Source: Megalopta genalis
Taxonomy: Eukaryota; Arthropoda; Insecta; Hymenoptera; Halictidae
Length of the DNA stretch: 64,000 nt
Direction of reading: 5' to 3'
NCBI RefSeq assembly: GCF_051020955.1
Contig: NC_135015.1
Span: forward strand, 9,249,616-9,313,615
Made by a program: the position numbers and the translations under genes. The notes below the pieces were generated by a model, which did no database searches, had not been told where the DNA came from, and was given only the letters and a program-made list of their open reading frames with translations. Positions 12,791 to 24,417 of this stretch are shown in pieces (position 1 is the stretch's first letter; the number at the start of each line of letters is the position of its first letter).

Positions 12791-13411
12791 TGTTACCGTG
12801 AATGACCGAAATTGGGGATTGTCGACTTTCACCGGTGAATGTCAACAGATACCAAATACGTCGGTGAAAGATCGAATATTTCATTACATTGTTGTACATT
12901 CGGACCCTCTCCGATGTGTGTCGACAATCACAGATATGCTCTGGTGGAGGTCCAAAACCTGTCATTGCAAAAGGAAGTGTTCCACAAATAAATGCAGTTG
13001 TAAAAGCAAGGAACTCTTGTGCAATTCAAAGTGTCATAATAGTTTAAGTTGTTGCAATAAATAAGATTTGAATCACATAAGTAAGTAATTTTTGTATTAC
13101 TATTATTTTCTTTTCTCATGTAGAATGTACCGTGTATTTTAAATTCTTGGTCATTCCTTTCAGAAAGAGAGGCGAAAAAGTTACGTCACCCTTGTGGCGT
13201 TTTATAGCGACTGAATTACGGAGAAGAAAATATAAATCTCCAACTGTTCAACATTCACCATTAGTGCATGGTGAATGTCAACATTTACCGGTGTGAGTCA
13301 GAAATAAGGGTATTTAGCAAATATTTCGGACATACACCAAGCGACTATGTGAATGTTGACATTCACCGGTGAAAGTCGACATTCTCCAGATTTCGGTGTT
13401 TCACTGGAACA
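12791..13411 (+). mobile_element. TIR DNA transposon with CXC-like ORF, copy 2
   Basis: A 621-bp copy of the 6131-6748 element in the same orientation. TIRs are 12791-12847 and 13354-13411, and TATA flanks both sides (12787-12790 and 13412-13415), again 4 bp. The main differences are a few substitutions and a small rearrangement near 13285, where this copy keeps an extra ACCGG-bearing stretch. The close match suggests recent, possibly cross-mobilised transposition. Only about 20 bp separate its 3' end from the foldback element at 13432. Confidence 0.85.
12798..13064 (+). pseudogene. Cys-rich (CXC-like) remnant in copy 2
   Basis: Same frame as 6138-6404, intact to the TAA, with the CXC-like core at about 12960-13061. 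The frame stays open into the flank upstream, so the true start cannot be decided. It has Trp where copy 1 has Arg before RSK, and Glu where copy 1 has Gly before the LLC residues. It lacks the catalytic part of a transposase. Confidence 0.6.
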
Positions 13412-13431
13412 TATACATAGAAAAGGATATA

Positions 13432-15382
13432 CAGGGTGTCCCACAATTATTTTAACAGCCGAAAATGAGGGGTAGCTGAGGTCATTTGAAGTAACTTTTT
13501 CCTTTGCGAAAATGCAATCCGCGGCTTTGTTTACGAGTTATTAACGAAAAACACTGGCCAATGAGAGGTGACGGTGCGAGAGAGAGGGTCCGCGAGAGAG
13601 TCCGCAGCACGAGGCTTTGACAGAAGGTCGGGACGGACTCGAGCCGCGATCGAAGTATTGAACAAGTCACAAGGCGAGAACTTTACGGATTTTTTTTACT
13701 ACATAACAATGATATTTTTAAGAAAAACGCTGTTCACCTTTACTTTAGAACGTCTGAAGAATATTCACTAATTTTTCGGACTCGAAATAATATGTAGTTT
13801 AACCGTGACAGTCGTTTTAATTTTCTGGTGTGCATGACACCTTATGTGTACCATATGAAATTTTTATGCAAGGTGTACAGTGAAGATTAACAAAGTTCGT
13901 AAATGATATTTTAATTTAAATAATTCCGTGTACGAACAGAATTCAACGAATGATTCGCAAAGCTGATTTAATAATAAATAATCGCGTTAAGGTACGTAAA
14001 GGATTTGTTTTTTAGAGAAATATGAAAAATATTATCGATAAGAAACTCACCCATTTAGTTGAGGATGCATTTGCTGACTCGTACGTACTGACCTCGTACA
14101 ACGAACAGCTGATCCCAGGTCGATGACCGCAACATTCGAGGGATACTGTCGGTGGAACCTCTGGTATGGTTATTTGCGAAGTTCACTTACACTGCACTGT
14201 CACCAAACACTGATCAGTTATTTAATCACTGATAATCCGAATCACTTGTGGATATTTAAGAAAGATCACTGAGACTTGTTCGCGGATAATCGTTTATTCG
14301 ACGCGTTCGTTCGGAAGTCGACGTTTCACTGCCGAAAAATTCAGGCCTTGACTGTGGGTCCTTGTTGTTCTTCGTTCGGTCGTCCGAGGAAATGACACTC
14401 GATACCATTTTCTTCGCACGGCCATTAATTACGTTCTAAGAGCGCAGGGTGACAGCGGGTCGGACACAGTTTACGTCTCGGCGTATCTTGTTTATTTCAT
14501 TTGGCGGTACCCTGCGCTTCGAAGAAAATAGTATCGGGTGTTATTTCCTTGGACGGCCGAAAGACGAACGACAAGGGCCCACGGTCGAGGCCTCGATTTT
14601 TTGGCAGTGAAACGTCGACTTCCGAACGAACGCGTCGAATAAACGATTATCCGCGAACGAGTCTCAGTGATCTTTCTTAAATATCCACAAGTGATTCGGA
14701 TTATCAGTGATTAATTAAGTGATCAGTGTTTAGTGACAGTGCAGTGAAAGATCAGCTGTACGTTGTACAAGGTCAGTGCCCTTCGACATCATGAATTTCA
14801 GCCAGCAAATGCATCCTCAACTAAATGGGTGAGTTTCTTACTGATAATATTTTTCATATCTCTCTAATAAACAAATCCTTTACGTCCCTTATTTATTATT
14901 AAATCAGCTTTGCAAATCATTCGTTAATCTTCACTGTACACCTTGCATAAAAATTTCATATGGTACACACGAGGTGTCATGCACACCAGAAAATTAAAAC
15001 AGCTGTCACGGTTAAACTTCATATTATTTCGGGTCCGAAAAATTAGTAAATATTCTTCAGACGTTCTAAAGTAAAGGTGAACAGCGTTTTTCTTAAAAAT
15101 ATCACTGTTATGTAGTTAAAAAAATCCGTAAAGTTCTCGCCTTGTGACTTGTTCAATACTTCGATCGCGGCTCGAGTCCGTCCCGACCTTCTGTCAAAGC
15201 CTCGTGCTGCGGACTCTCTCGCGGACCCTCTCTCTCGCACCGTCACCTCTCATTGGCCAGTGTTTTTCGTTAATAACTCGTAAACAAAGCCGCGGATTGC
15301 ATTTTCGCAAAGGAAAAAGTTACTTCAAATGACCTCAGCTACCCCTCATTTTCGGCTGTTAAAATAATTGTGGGACACCCTG
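13432..15382. mobile_element. 1.95-kb palindromic foldback transposon
   Basis: The left arm (13432 to about 14449) and right arm (about 14510-15382) are reverse complements along almost their full length, around a core of about 60 bp (14450-14509). The termini are CAGGGTGTCCCACAATTATT and its complement, flanked by TATA (13428-13431 and 15383-15386). That implies a TA or TATA target duplication, as in Tc1/mariner-type elements. The arms differ by indels: the left arm has extra segments near 13905-13945, 14110-14190 and 14418-14440. No transposase is present. The 67-codon frames at 13568 (plus) and 15043 (minus) are the same arm sequence read twice, not genes. A transcript across it would fold into long double-stranded RNA, a plausible siRNA source (inference). 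Confidence 0.85.
14791..14828 (+). other. possible captured 5' exon with splice donor
   Basis: In the right arm an ATG opens a 13-codon frame, MNFSQQMHPQLNG, that runs into AATGG followed by GTGAGTTT, a strong consensus splice donor. Upstream are several TCAGT words of the arthropod initiator type. The left arm and the 44850 copy keep the donor and the CAAATGCATCCTCAACTA part in antisense, but not the same ATG. This suggests the element captured a promoter and first exon from a gene. I do not recognise the peptide, and no downstream exon is visible. Confidence 0.35.
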
Positions 15383-16689
15383 TATAAAAGCATACAGTAA
15401 GAACTGTACGATACCGCGCCGCGCGAGCCACAAATCTCCGATTACTTTCGTTTAAGGTTTCAGAGAAAATACAATTTTATAAAATATGTCCTTAAATGAA
15501 AACATTACAGAATCTCTAATGATCCATTTGAAACACGAAGACATTCCTTGAAAAAAGTTTTACAAGTTTTGAGAAAACAATTCCCAAATGTCACACTTTT
15601 TCGGCTTTTTGACTGAACATGTCTTAATTCTCGGAGTCGTGAATCTCATGTTGACCTTGACTGAGTGCGTCCGATTCGCGAGTCATCGCGTATATTGCCA
15701 GCCAAATTAATCTTGAGGAATGGGATCAGGTGGCGAAACCGTGATTGCGTGTTGAACATATTTGTGAATGGATCGTGACGATTTAAGGTTGTTTGACGCG
15801 GACCAGGCAATTGTGATTTCTAGTCCCATGCTTCATTTATGATGGGGCGAAGAGCAATTGCTCTCTCCCCGATTATTAGACAGAGATGGAGGAGTAAGTA
15901 AGAGACACCGTGCCCCGCGGGCATATCTACATTATTCGGCTGTTATCCTTTCATTCTGTCGAGAAATATGGAACGCTATACGGGAGATAGTTAGAAATTA
16001 AGCGTACGAAAGAATGACAAGACGGAATATCGAATTTGAGTGTGCGGAAAATTTCAAATGAATGGAAAACGAATTTGCAAGCTATGAAGAGGATGATTAT
16101 TTGTAGACAATACACGACTTGTTATGAGAAATCTTATGATACGTTCTGTACGGTACGACGAGAAGACGTAAGAAAAGCATTCAAACTGTAATACGTAATA
16201 GACTTCATTATGGATAGGAGTAACGTTATTTTCAGGTATTGGTTTCGGTTCGAACAATACACATCATTATCGGAAAAGTGTTGGCACTCGTGCCATATTC
16301 CACCACAACGAAATTGGATATTTTTAACAGGATCCGTAATCAGGAAGCGACGAATTATTCATGCACTTCCTGTGAATAGCAGCAACCAACAGTCCAATTG
16401 ACACAGATTCATTAGTCCGTCACAATGCTCTCGCTAAAAATTGTCAGTTCGCATTGATGCGGCAATAATATCAGTTAAAAATGAGTACCACACACTGTGA
16501 TATATGGAGTGATGAGTAAGCACATAAATATGTTTGTGCAAAACAATGAAAAATGTAAAAAGCGTTTAACTGTTTAGAAATTTAATATTATTATGGAAAT
16601 AATTCATGTTGTACGATTTAACAAAACGTATTTAACACAAATAATTCAGACCTTTGAGTTAGTTCAATTACTAATTATTTTGGTCACAA

Positions 16690-16830
16690 GTCTAATTGAA
16701 ATACAATGTAATTCAAATACACTGTAATTGAATTACAGTGTCATTGTACCACTTTGTAATTTAATTCAATAACAATCCAAATTACGAATTACAATGTAAT
16801 TTAATTACTTTGTAATTATAATTCCTTAAG
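16690..16830. repeat. ATTAC-rich low-complexity palindromes
   Basis: Repeated words AATTACAATGTAATT and variants. They include the near-perfect palindrome ACACTGTAATT-G-AATTACAGTGT at about 16719-16741. Simple-sequence expansion is the likely cause. Confidence 0.6.
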
Positions 16831-17126
16831 TAATTTATTAATCCTTCACTACACCGAATGCTAAAATAAAACCTCCATTTTCTTTGTAAACTAGTTAGCT
16901 ATTACGACTACTTTAAAAAATGTATATCTAAAAAATATCTCAGAAAGTAAACGATGACGACTGTACTTACCTAACCTAGATGTAATATAAAGTTTTTTAA
17001 ATAATAATTGTCTGTATATTATTTGTTCGTTCCATTTCGTCTTGGCCTCGAAATATTCAACACATTTTAAAATTCACGAATATCTTCTAGTCTTCACTAA
17101 AATTGCAATTTAAACAGAAAATTTGT

Positions 17127-17212
17127 GTGCACGAGTATACTCGTCGTAACATAAAATATTGCAATTTCTTCATGACGAATACACTCGTCAAAAACAGGAA
17201 ACTGGTTGAAGA
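17127..17212. mobile_element. palindromic transposon-end fragment, GACGAGTATAC family
   Basis: Contains ACGAGTATACTCGTCG, then ATAAAATATTG and TTCTTCATGACGAATACA, and ends AACAGGAAACTGGTTGAA. The order of words matches 19629-19708, where the end is AACTGGTTAA. Here the terminal TTAA has become TTGA. It is probably a degenerate end of a TTAA-type element; the partner end was not found. Confidence 0.4.
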
Positions 17213-19530
17213 ATACGGACGTGCAAGGCATTGATTAAATTCTTTCACGAATCAATTATCCCTTATCCCAACGCATTGCAATCAGTCGGCGATGTGTGAG
17301 TATATGTGCGCTCCGGGCATTACCACCGACATTTCCGACGAAGTAGATATTTCACGAGATTATAAGCGTGACAAGATCGCACTAAAAGTTCGAGCAGAGG
17401 GCGATTACAGTTTGAAACCCTAATCCATGTTACAACCCTTTCGCGCCGCTTCCGGTGCGCTAGTCGGGGACGGAACTATAATTGCGTTAATAGGGAACGA
17501 GGTGGAGAGGGGTGCACAGGAAAGATAAATCGGCAATCGGCAACCGAGAAGAAATCCGATTTCTGATTTAGATTGCGGCCGCTCAGTTTTTCCACGGGGA
17601 AGTAATTTGATAATGGAAAAAGTTGGTACGGCCTCGGTGTGCTCTATGGGCCGCCATCTTCTTTCGACGTAGGATCCGCTCTTGGCCTTTTAGGAAATTA
17701 TATGCCTCTCAAGGAGCACTCGATGTTACGGTCATGGAAACGACCTTCCAGTCGGCTTTCGTTTACAGTACCCTTCAGAGAGTTTTCGTTCGCCTTATTC
17801 TCCAGCGTTTGCCAAAGCCGTCGCTCCAACGGCCTCGCGAGATCAGCGGAAAGAAGAGGAGCGAGAAGACGCCGCGCGACAAAACTAAGGCGAAAAACTG
17901 AGAGAGGAGCGGAGAGGATCCGTGTTTCGTAGTCCGGGAGAGAAGGTTCGATAAGGGCGGAGGAGCCTATTACTGTGCCTGAAACAACTTTAGCAATTTA
18001 ATTGACACTTCTTAAGAACTTCGAAAGTTTCCAAAGTTTCTCTCGTCGATATAAATTTGTAGATAAAACAAATATCAAATCTCTTTTGAAGATCTAGAGC
18101 CTCTTACTGTATACCTATGATCTATAAAGATTAGTTACTGTGCCTCGGTGACTATATCCCCGCCCTGAATACTGAGCCACAATAACTGTGCACAATAAAA
18201 GTTTAATATTTAACATATTTTAATAGATTTTATTTTCTATAACAAAAATATAATATCATAATAAGTCATATAGATGATAACTACTTTAATAAAATTTCAT
18301 ATTTACGTTTCTTCTCTTTTAAAATATGACAGTGTCTGTGCACAATAATCGAACTACTGAAACTTAAACTAAAAACAAAAATTTAAATAAACAATCACTG
18401 TCTTATTTTGCTAATAATAATAATATAACAATAATAAAAATCGATCTTCACTCGTTGAGCATTTTCAGTATTTAAGCTTCCTCGTAACCTTTACAGAAAA
18501 TTTTGTGAATTCAGTATCAAAAAGGTGAAATAATTTTTGTGGTATTTTGAGAATCTCCATCATTTACACATTTAAAGTGAACAAATAAGAACTTAATTAA
18601 GTTTAAATAAAAAATGTAATATATCTTACTTGATAGACATAAAATTGAGTATGCTTCAAAATGAACGAAAAGCACAGAAATTGGCTACCACGCAGTGACC
18701 AGCTCCACTAGCTTATATTCGCGTCACGGTGGAATTTAGCCGAGTAAAATTTTCGCGGCATCCGGCTCTCTCCTTCTCGCAAATGAAAAGGGCCGTGGTC
18801 ACGCACCGGGAAGGTCATCCTACGGTAATTAAGGAGCCACCGAAAGATCTCGTTGAGAAACAATCTCAGCTCGGTCTGAAGTATTACGACCTCGTTACAC
18901 ACCGTTTTGCTTGCGCGTGAAAGCGCCACGTTACAGGAACACCTGCCTTGGAGCGTGTGATCCTCTTTCAGCAAGGTTCCCTTTGACTTGACACGTCATT
19001 CGAAAACACGTTCCTCAACACTACCGACTGAAAAGCACCGTGGCGAACGCTCGTCTGCCAGAAAGAATCGGCCCATTAGCGGTGATGCATAGAACCGAGA
19101 TTGTGGAAACGTCTGCTAAACAGGCCCTGCCGCCCATCATCGTGCTGGCTTCCTTGCGAATGGAACACGGAAGAAAACGGGAAAACTGTCCGAGAAGATC
19201 TTACGCTCGCGAATGAATAAAATAGAGGATGCCGGAATACGTATTCACGGAGATTATGAATGTGGAGAGCACCGTTTAGAAGAATACGCTGGGATTCGAG
19301 CAAAAAGCTTTGAGGGATCCTAAGGAATCCTAAGTTGTTGACTGAGCATCTCAGAGAGAAGTGTTGATAATTGAATACTCCTAGAAAACACTGTCAGCTT
19401 TTCTAAATTGAACAATCATTTTTAAAGAGCTATCGTACGCAATAGTTTAAGTAATACAGCTCGGTGCCGTAGCATACAATTTAGTATTGCGTAAATTGAT
19501 TTCCAGAGAATATGTACACACATCGATTAA

Positions 19531-19704
19531 CTTGCTGTGTCTTCGGCTTATTTTTGGGCATAAATAACTTTGTATTCGATAAATATAAAGTTAATTATTC
19601 CCGAAACAAAACCAAGTTGGCTGTTTTGGACGAGTATACTTGTTATGAAGAAACGACGATATTTTGTGTTATGACGAGTATATACATGAAAAACAGCTAA
19701 CTGG
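19531..19704. mobile_element. possible small TTAA element, GACGAGTATAC family
   Basis: TTAA occurs at 19527-19530 and at 19705-19708. On the minus strand the right end reads CCAGTTAGCTGTTTTTC. The interior has GGACGAGTATACTTG and TTATGACGAGTATA, an imperfect palindrome shared with 17127-17212. The left end matches poorly (CTTGCTGTG), so the 5' boundary is uncertain. Confidence 0.35.
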
Positions 19705-22137
19705 TTAAGGGATTTTACATGAAAGGAAGATAGAAAATATTATAAACAAAAATATTTCATTGCGCAGACGCTAGAAATGGTGTTGATAGCGACTGAATAT
19801 TTTTATCGAGCCCGATCATTGAAACTTTATCCGACAGTTGGTACAAGATCGACGTCGAACTTATCAAAATTCTGCTGACTGGCAACCGGAACCAAGGTAG
19901 TGAGAATATCGAGTCGGCTTCAGGGGAACCATAAAATTTCAATAGCTCACCGCGGTATTTTCACGAGGAAAAGCCGCGTGGATGACCGGTCGGACTCATA
20001 GTCGAGGAGAATAATTGGATTCGAAATCAGATGCGATGCCAACTGCGGATCAGGAGTGATGTGACGTTGACTTAACGTCCCTCATTGCTGTACGGTAGAC
20101 TAACATATAGTGTTAGCTATCTCGGTGAACAACGGTACCACCGACCTGATGCGAAACAATCACGTAAATGGAGTAATCGCTGCCGAGTATGTTGCGTGGT
20201 GCGCGCGCGCTATCGATCAATCCACGAAACGATATTTGTTCTTCGCCAGGTTAATAACCACCCAACGAGGAATATGAATCTTTAGCGTAACAGATGCTCG
20301 CAGTTCTCAGCGTCATTTTCGGTCGGTGGCAGCAGCCCGAGAGGGATGACCCGAATTTCTTGGTGACGGCGGTCCCGGGAATTCATTGCTGGCGGTAAAC
20401 CGAGGATGCAGCGGGAACTACGAAATAATTTGTTCCGTTTTACGGTCAACCATTCGAGGCTTCAGACCTACATACCTGCGAATTTCGGGATTTTCGAGAC
20501 TCTAGACCTTGACATCGTCTCCAAAACGTTCTACAAAAAAAATGTCTTCTGTCTTGTTGATTCGACAGAATTTTTCTTGGTCCTACTTAATTTTTATGAT
20601 TCTGAACAGTTTTGTTTAACACTTTATCTACAAATCAAACAGTTATTCTAAAATCGAAGATCGATTTCTTAAAAAGATTGCGATAAATTTATCAAAAACT
20701 GTGATAATATCAACCATAATTTATCAAATTATTTACATTAATATAGTGTAATAAATCTGTTTTGAAATCATTATTCAAAAGAAAATTAGCGAGCTTCTTT
20801 TAGACTTATTCTAGTTCTTTTAGTTTAATCTTTTAGTTTATAAATTTAGGCTTCTTTCAGTTCAATCATTGCAACGCTTATCAATCTAATATACATTAGA
20901 ATCATAGTGACGTAAAAAAGTCACATTTTCCTCGTTACAGGAAACAAGGAGTGTCGACGCTTACTAACACGTGTATTGTTCACTGATCAAATTTATTGTC
21001 AAGATAATTTAGACTTAAGTTAATTTACGGTATCTTTATAATTTATTGCCTTTTTGAAATGTTGACATGTATAGATTACATTTTAAGGCATTAGTCAAAA
21101 TGTTCGAATATCTGACTTGCGCCTCTATGATTCTAAATTGGAAAATCTAGTCGCAGATCCAGTTAACGTCGGTCCAGCTGCTTCGTTATTCACTATCGGA
21201 ATTAATTTCAGACTCGGCCAAACTGGCGATAACGAGCCGGCTATTAATGGTCGGAACGGTCGTAAACCAATTAACGGGCGTTATGTACGAAGGCTTGGGA
21301 TCGGTGTGCATTTAGACGAATAATGGCATCGGGGCGGCAAGTTTCAGCGAATGACAAAAAAGCGAAGTCGAGCTTCCCTCACAGGGAACAATAATACCGA
21401 GAAAGAAGAACGAACGCCAAGAAGTGGAAAAGAAACGCAGCGTGAATGGCGCTGGTGGCGTTGGTCGAGGAGAAAAGAACCTCGGAAGAAGATAACGCAA
21501 GAAGATGTAAGGAAAGAACGGCGGAAAGGAAATGACGAAGGTACCGGAAGCACCGGGAGGGCAAGGAAAGAAAGTAGAAAATAAGCACCAGGAGATGAGC
21601 GGAGGACAACGGATGGGTCCTGAGCTGGTACACGGAGAACCGGCACCGGTATCGTCCAGAGGATGAGACTTGCAGCGGCGTGCACCGGTTTGGTTGACGC
21701 GATGCGTTGCATTATTCATTTCGAGCCGAGCAACGTACAACCGTTGCTGCTTCGCATCCCCTGCCACCCCCGCCCCAGTTTTCGCAAACCCCGGCCCGCG
21801 CACTGTCTCGAATCAAACGTGAGAGGTTTTCGTTGCAATCGGTATCGATATCGCGACGCCGCGCCGCGCCGTCCTGGACATCACATGAACCAGATCCCTG
21901 TGTTCGTCGCTTGTCAGTTGCAATTAGTTCGAGGTGAACGCCGGTGACCGAAGCCCGTTGTGGTCGCCGAGATGACAGAATAGCTTTCTAAACGCGGATG
22001 GTTGGACTTGGGTAAAACGGGAAATTTTTCGAACAATCATTCCGTTTGTTTCTATCGTTGATATAACTGGCTCGCTGCCTGCATCACAAATTTGTGTTAC
22101 ATCCTATTCCACTATTTTTCCCTCTTACGTATTTATA

Positions 22138-22162
22138 TTTATTATTATTATTATTATTATTA
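22138..22162. repeat. (ATT)n microsatellite
   Basis: About eight uninterrupted ATT units. Confidence 0.9.
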
Positions 22163-24290
22163 CGGATATTATTATCATTTTGTTACTTTCATCACGTAGC
22201 ATTAATGTTATTGTATACTATTATAACACCCTGATCAAATGTCTGGGTCTATTTAGAAATATCTTCACCACCTGTTATTCATGAAAACCGTATTTCCGAC
22301 GAAACTACCATGACTGGATTTGGTACATATGTCTTGTATTCTATTTTTTCATTTTAGCAAGCACAGGAATGATTAATGAAGTGTTGAGTGTTGTGTCCGT
22401 ACAAACGTTGGCAGCAAACCAATTAATTAATCATAACGTTCGTAATTAAACTGTGAGCAGTTGGAGGACCACGCAGATATTATGGAATGTTTCTGTGGAA
22501 ATTGAATTTTAAAATAGCTCGAGTGAAAAAAGGAGTGTTTCCATACGATGCGCTATCTCATTTATACCTTAATTGTTCGATGGAGTCTTTTTAGTGTTCA
22601 TTCAATTAACAATGAAAACTTGCATGCATCGAAATATGTCGGTTTTATTATCCAAAATGTTCAAATAATACAAAATGCAGTTATTAAAATATAGCAACAC
22701 ATCAGAGAAAATTAAATTTTTCAATCAATCTTATATGCCAGGGATTTTTAAAATTTAACGCATAAATGTACGAAAAAAAACCTATTTCTCCGGCATCATT
22801 TGAATATTAAAAGGACCATTTTTCCAGCGAAACATAAATGCGTACAAAATAAATGAATATTTTAATTTCCAGCGATGCATGTAGTCGTAACAGCAGGGAA
22901 ACGTTATAATTGTAAAACAACGGTTCCTCTTCGCAGTTAAAAGATAATAAAAAAAATTGTAAATTAATAGTTCAATTATATAAGAAAGTAATGCTACTGC
23001 TAATGCTGAAAGTGTATGCTACTTTCACGTCGCAAAGGTTTCGATACACGATTGGGTTGTCAAAGTTACGATGAAACCAGATTCTTGGAAGCAATCGTTG
23101 ACCAACCAATGACTTTACGGCTTGCGAGCGGCTGTCATCGTATTTTACGCATCACATAACGCAGGCGGACCGCATCCTTTGTCTGACGGAGGGTGCAAAT
23201 GGGCCGGTATCACGAGCATGGTACGTGCAAACAGTGGAAGACACGAGGATCGGATATAACAGAAGCAGGGTCGGTCGATGATTGTTTCGGCGGTGTCCGC
23301 GTAAACAGGATCGCCTCTTTCGATATATCGAGTATAAGCTGCGTGCAAGAGAGGCGCGCGGTTAGGCTGACTTTCCCACGCACAAAGGAAACGAGAGTCA
23401 TCGAGGCTGTTTCGCGGTGATTTTGCCGATGACAGCGGCAAAGAGGACACGCTACGACACCGAGCTGTGCACCGATTCCGTGGATGCTGTTGCCGGTTAC
23501 GCGATGCAATTTCGTGATCGTTCGAGGACGCCTGAATTTCGCTGGCCCGTCCCACGATCGCGTTACCGATCCTGCCAGCTGCCCGTAAAATGAATGCGAG
23601 TCTCGATGGTGCTAGATCGATAGCCGATTCGCAATTAGCCGTCGCCGAAACACGGAGATGCGACCGTCATCATTGCAGGCCGGCCAGGGCCGATGCGTGG
23701 GCGTGGTTGACGTTCCACACACAAAGGAAATGAAAGTCCCCTTTGTCGAGCAGCGGTTTCATCAAAACATCGAGCCTCCCCGCTTTCACGATACAGAGAT
23801 ATCTATGCGGCCGAGGACGTCGCATGTTCCACTGATTTGTCAACACCGCGATAACGTTCACAGCGGAATGTCAAGATGCGTGGCCCGCCGGGCAAATGTT
23901 ACACCCACGCTCTAACCTTTCCAATTCTCATCCCTATGTTTCCTGGCAACCACAAATAATTCGACACCTCTTGTATTATGATAGGATTCAAGCTGTGCAA
24001 CGATTCGATAATATACACTGTTTCTTTCCTCTTTACTTTTAAGTAAAGCGCCACGGTTTCATCGACTGCAGAAAAAGAGCGCGTATTATTAAGGTGGAAA
24101 ATTTTAGATCGGCAATGTCTTTTTGTGTTCAAACGTATCTAGTCTTCTTTGTTTCATTATGTAATATATTTTACTCAACTACTACTGTTATACAACTATA
24201 CTGCTACTACTACTATTTTATTCAAATGTTTATAACTCGTGCATCTATCAATCAGTTAGCTGCTTTTCTTCGTGGTGCGTGTACTCGCCT

Positions 24291-24417
24291 AAAACAGCTG
24301 GATTAGGAGGTATGTATACTTTGATATTCTTTATTAAATTTTATATTTTATAAAAGTATTGTATTTAAAACAGCTAGGTTAAGAGGGATATATACTTTGA
24401 TATACTTTATTAAAAAT
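24291..24417. repeat. 76-bp tandem duplication
   Basis: AAAACAGCT ... TATACTTTGATAT-CTTTATTAAA occurs at 24291-24340 and again from 24367 with a few substitutions (GGATTAGGAGG against AGGTTAAGAGG). The divergence shows it is not new. Confidence 0.75.

Larger units (their letters stand above)
15387..19526. other. spacer, no gene recognised
   Basis: AT-rich unique DNA with a CpG-rich block at about 17440-17960. It contains the ATTAC-rich palindromic stretch and the GACGAGTATAC fragment listed separately. The words TTACTGTGCCT and AACTGTGCACA recur at about 17960-18360 and again near 63540-63660, possibly remnants of one dispersed repeat. No coding frame is convincing. Confidence 0.4.

Noticed and set aside
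13568..15246. Two similar 67-codon frames at 13568-13771 (+) and 15043-15246 (-), and 62-codon frames opposite them
   Set aside because: They are one arm sequence of the palindrome read twice. Conservation reflects the inverted repeat, not selection on protein.
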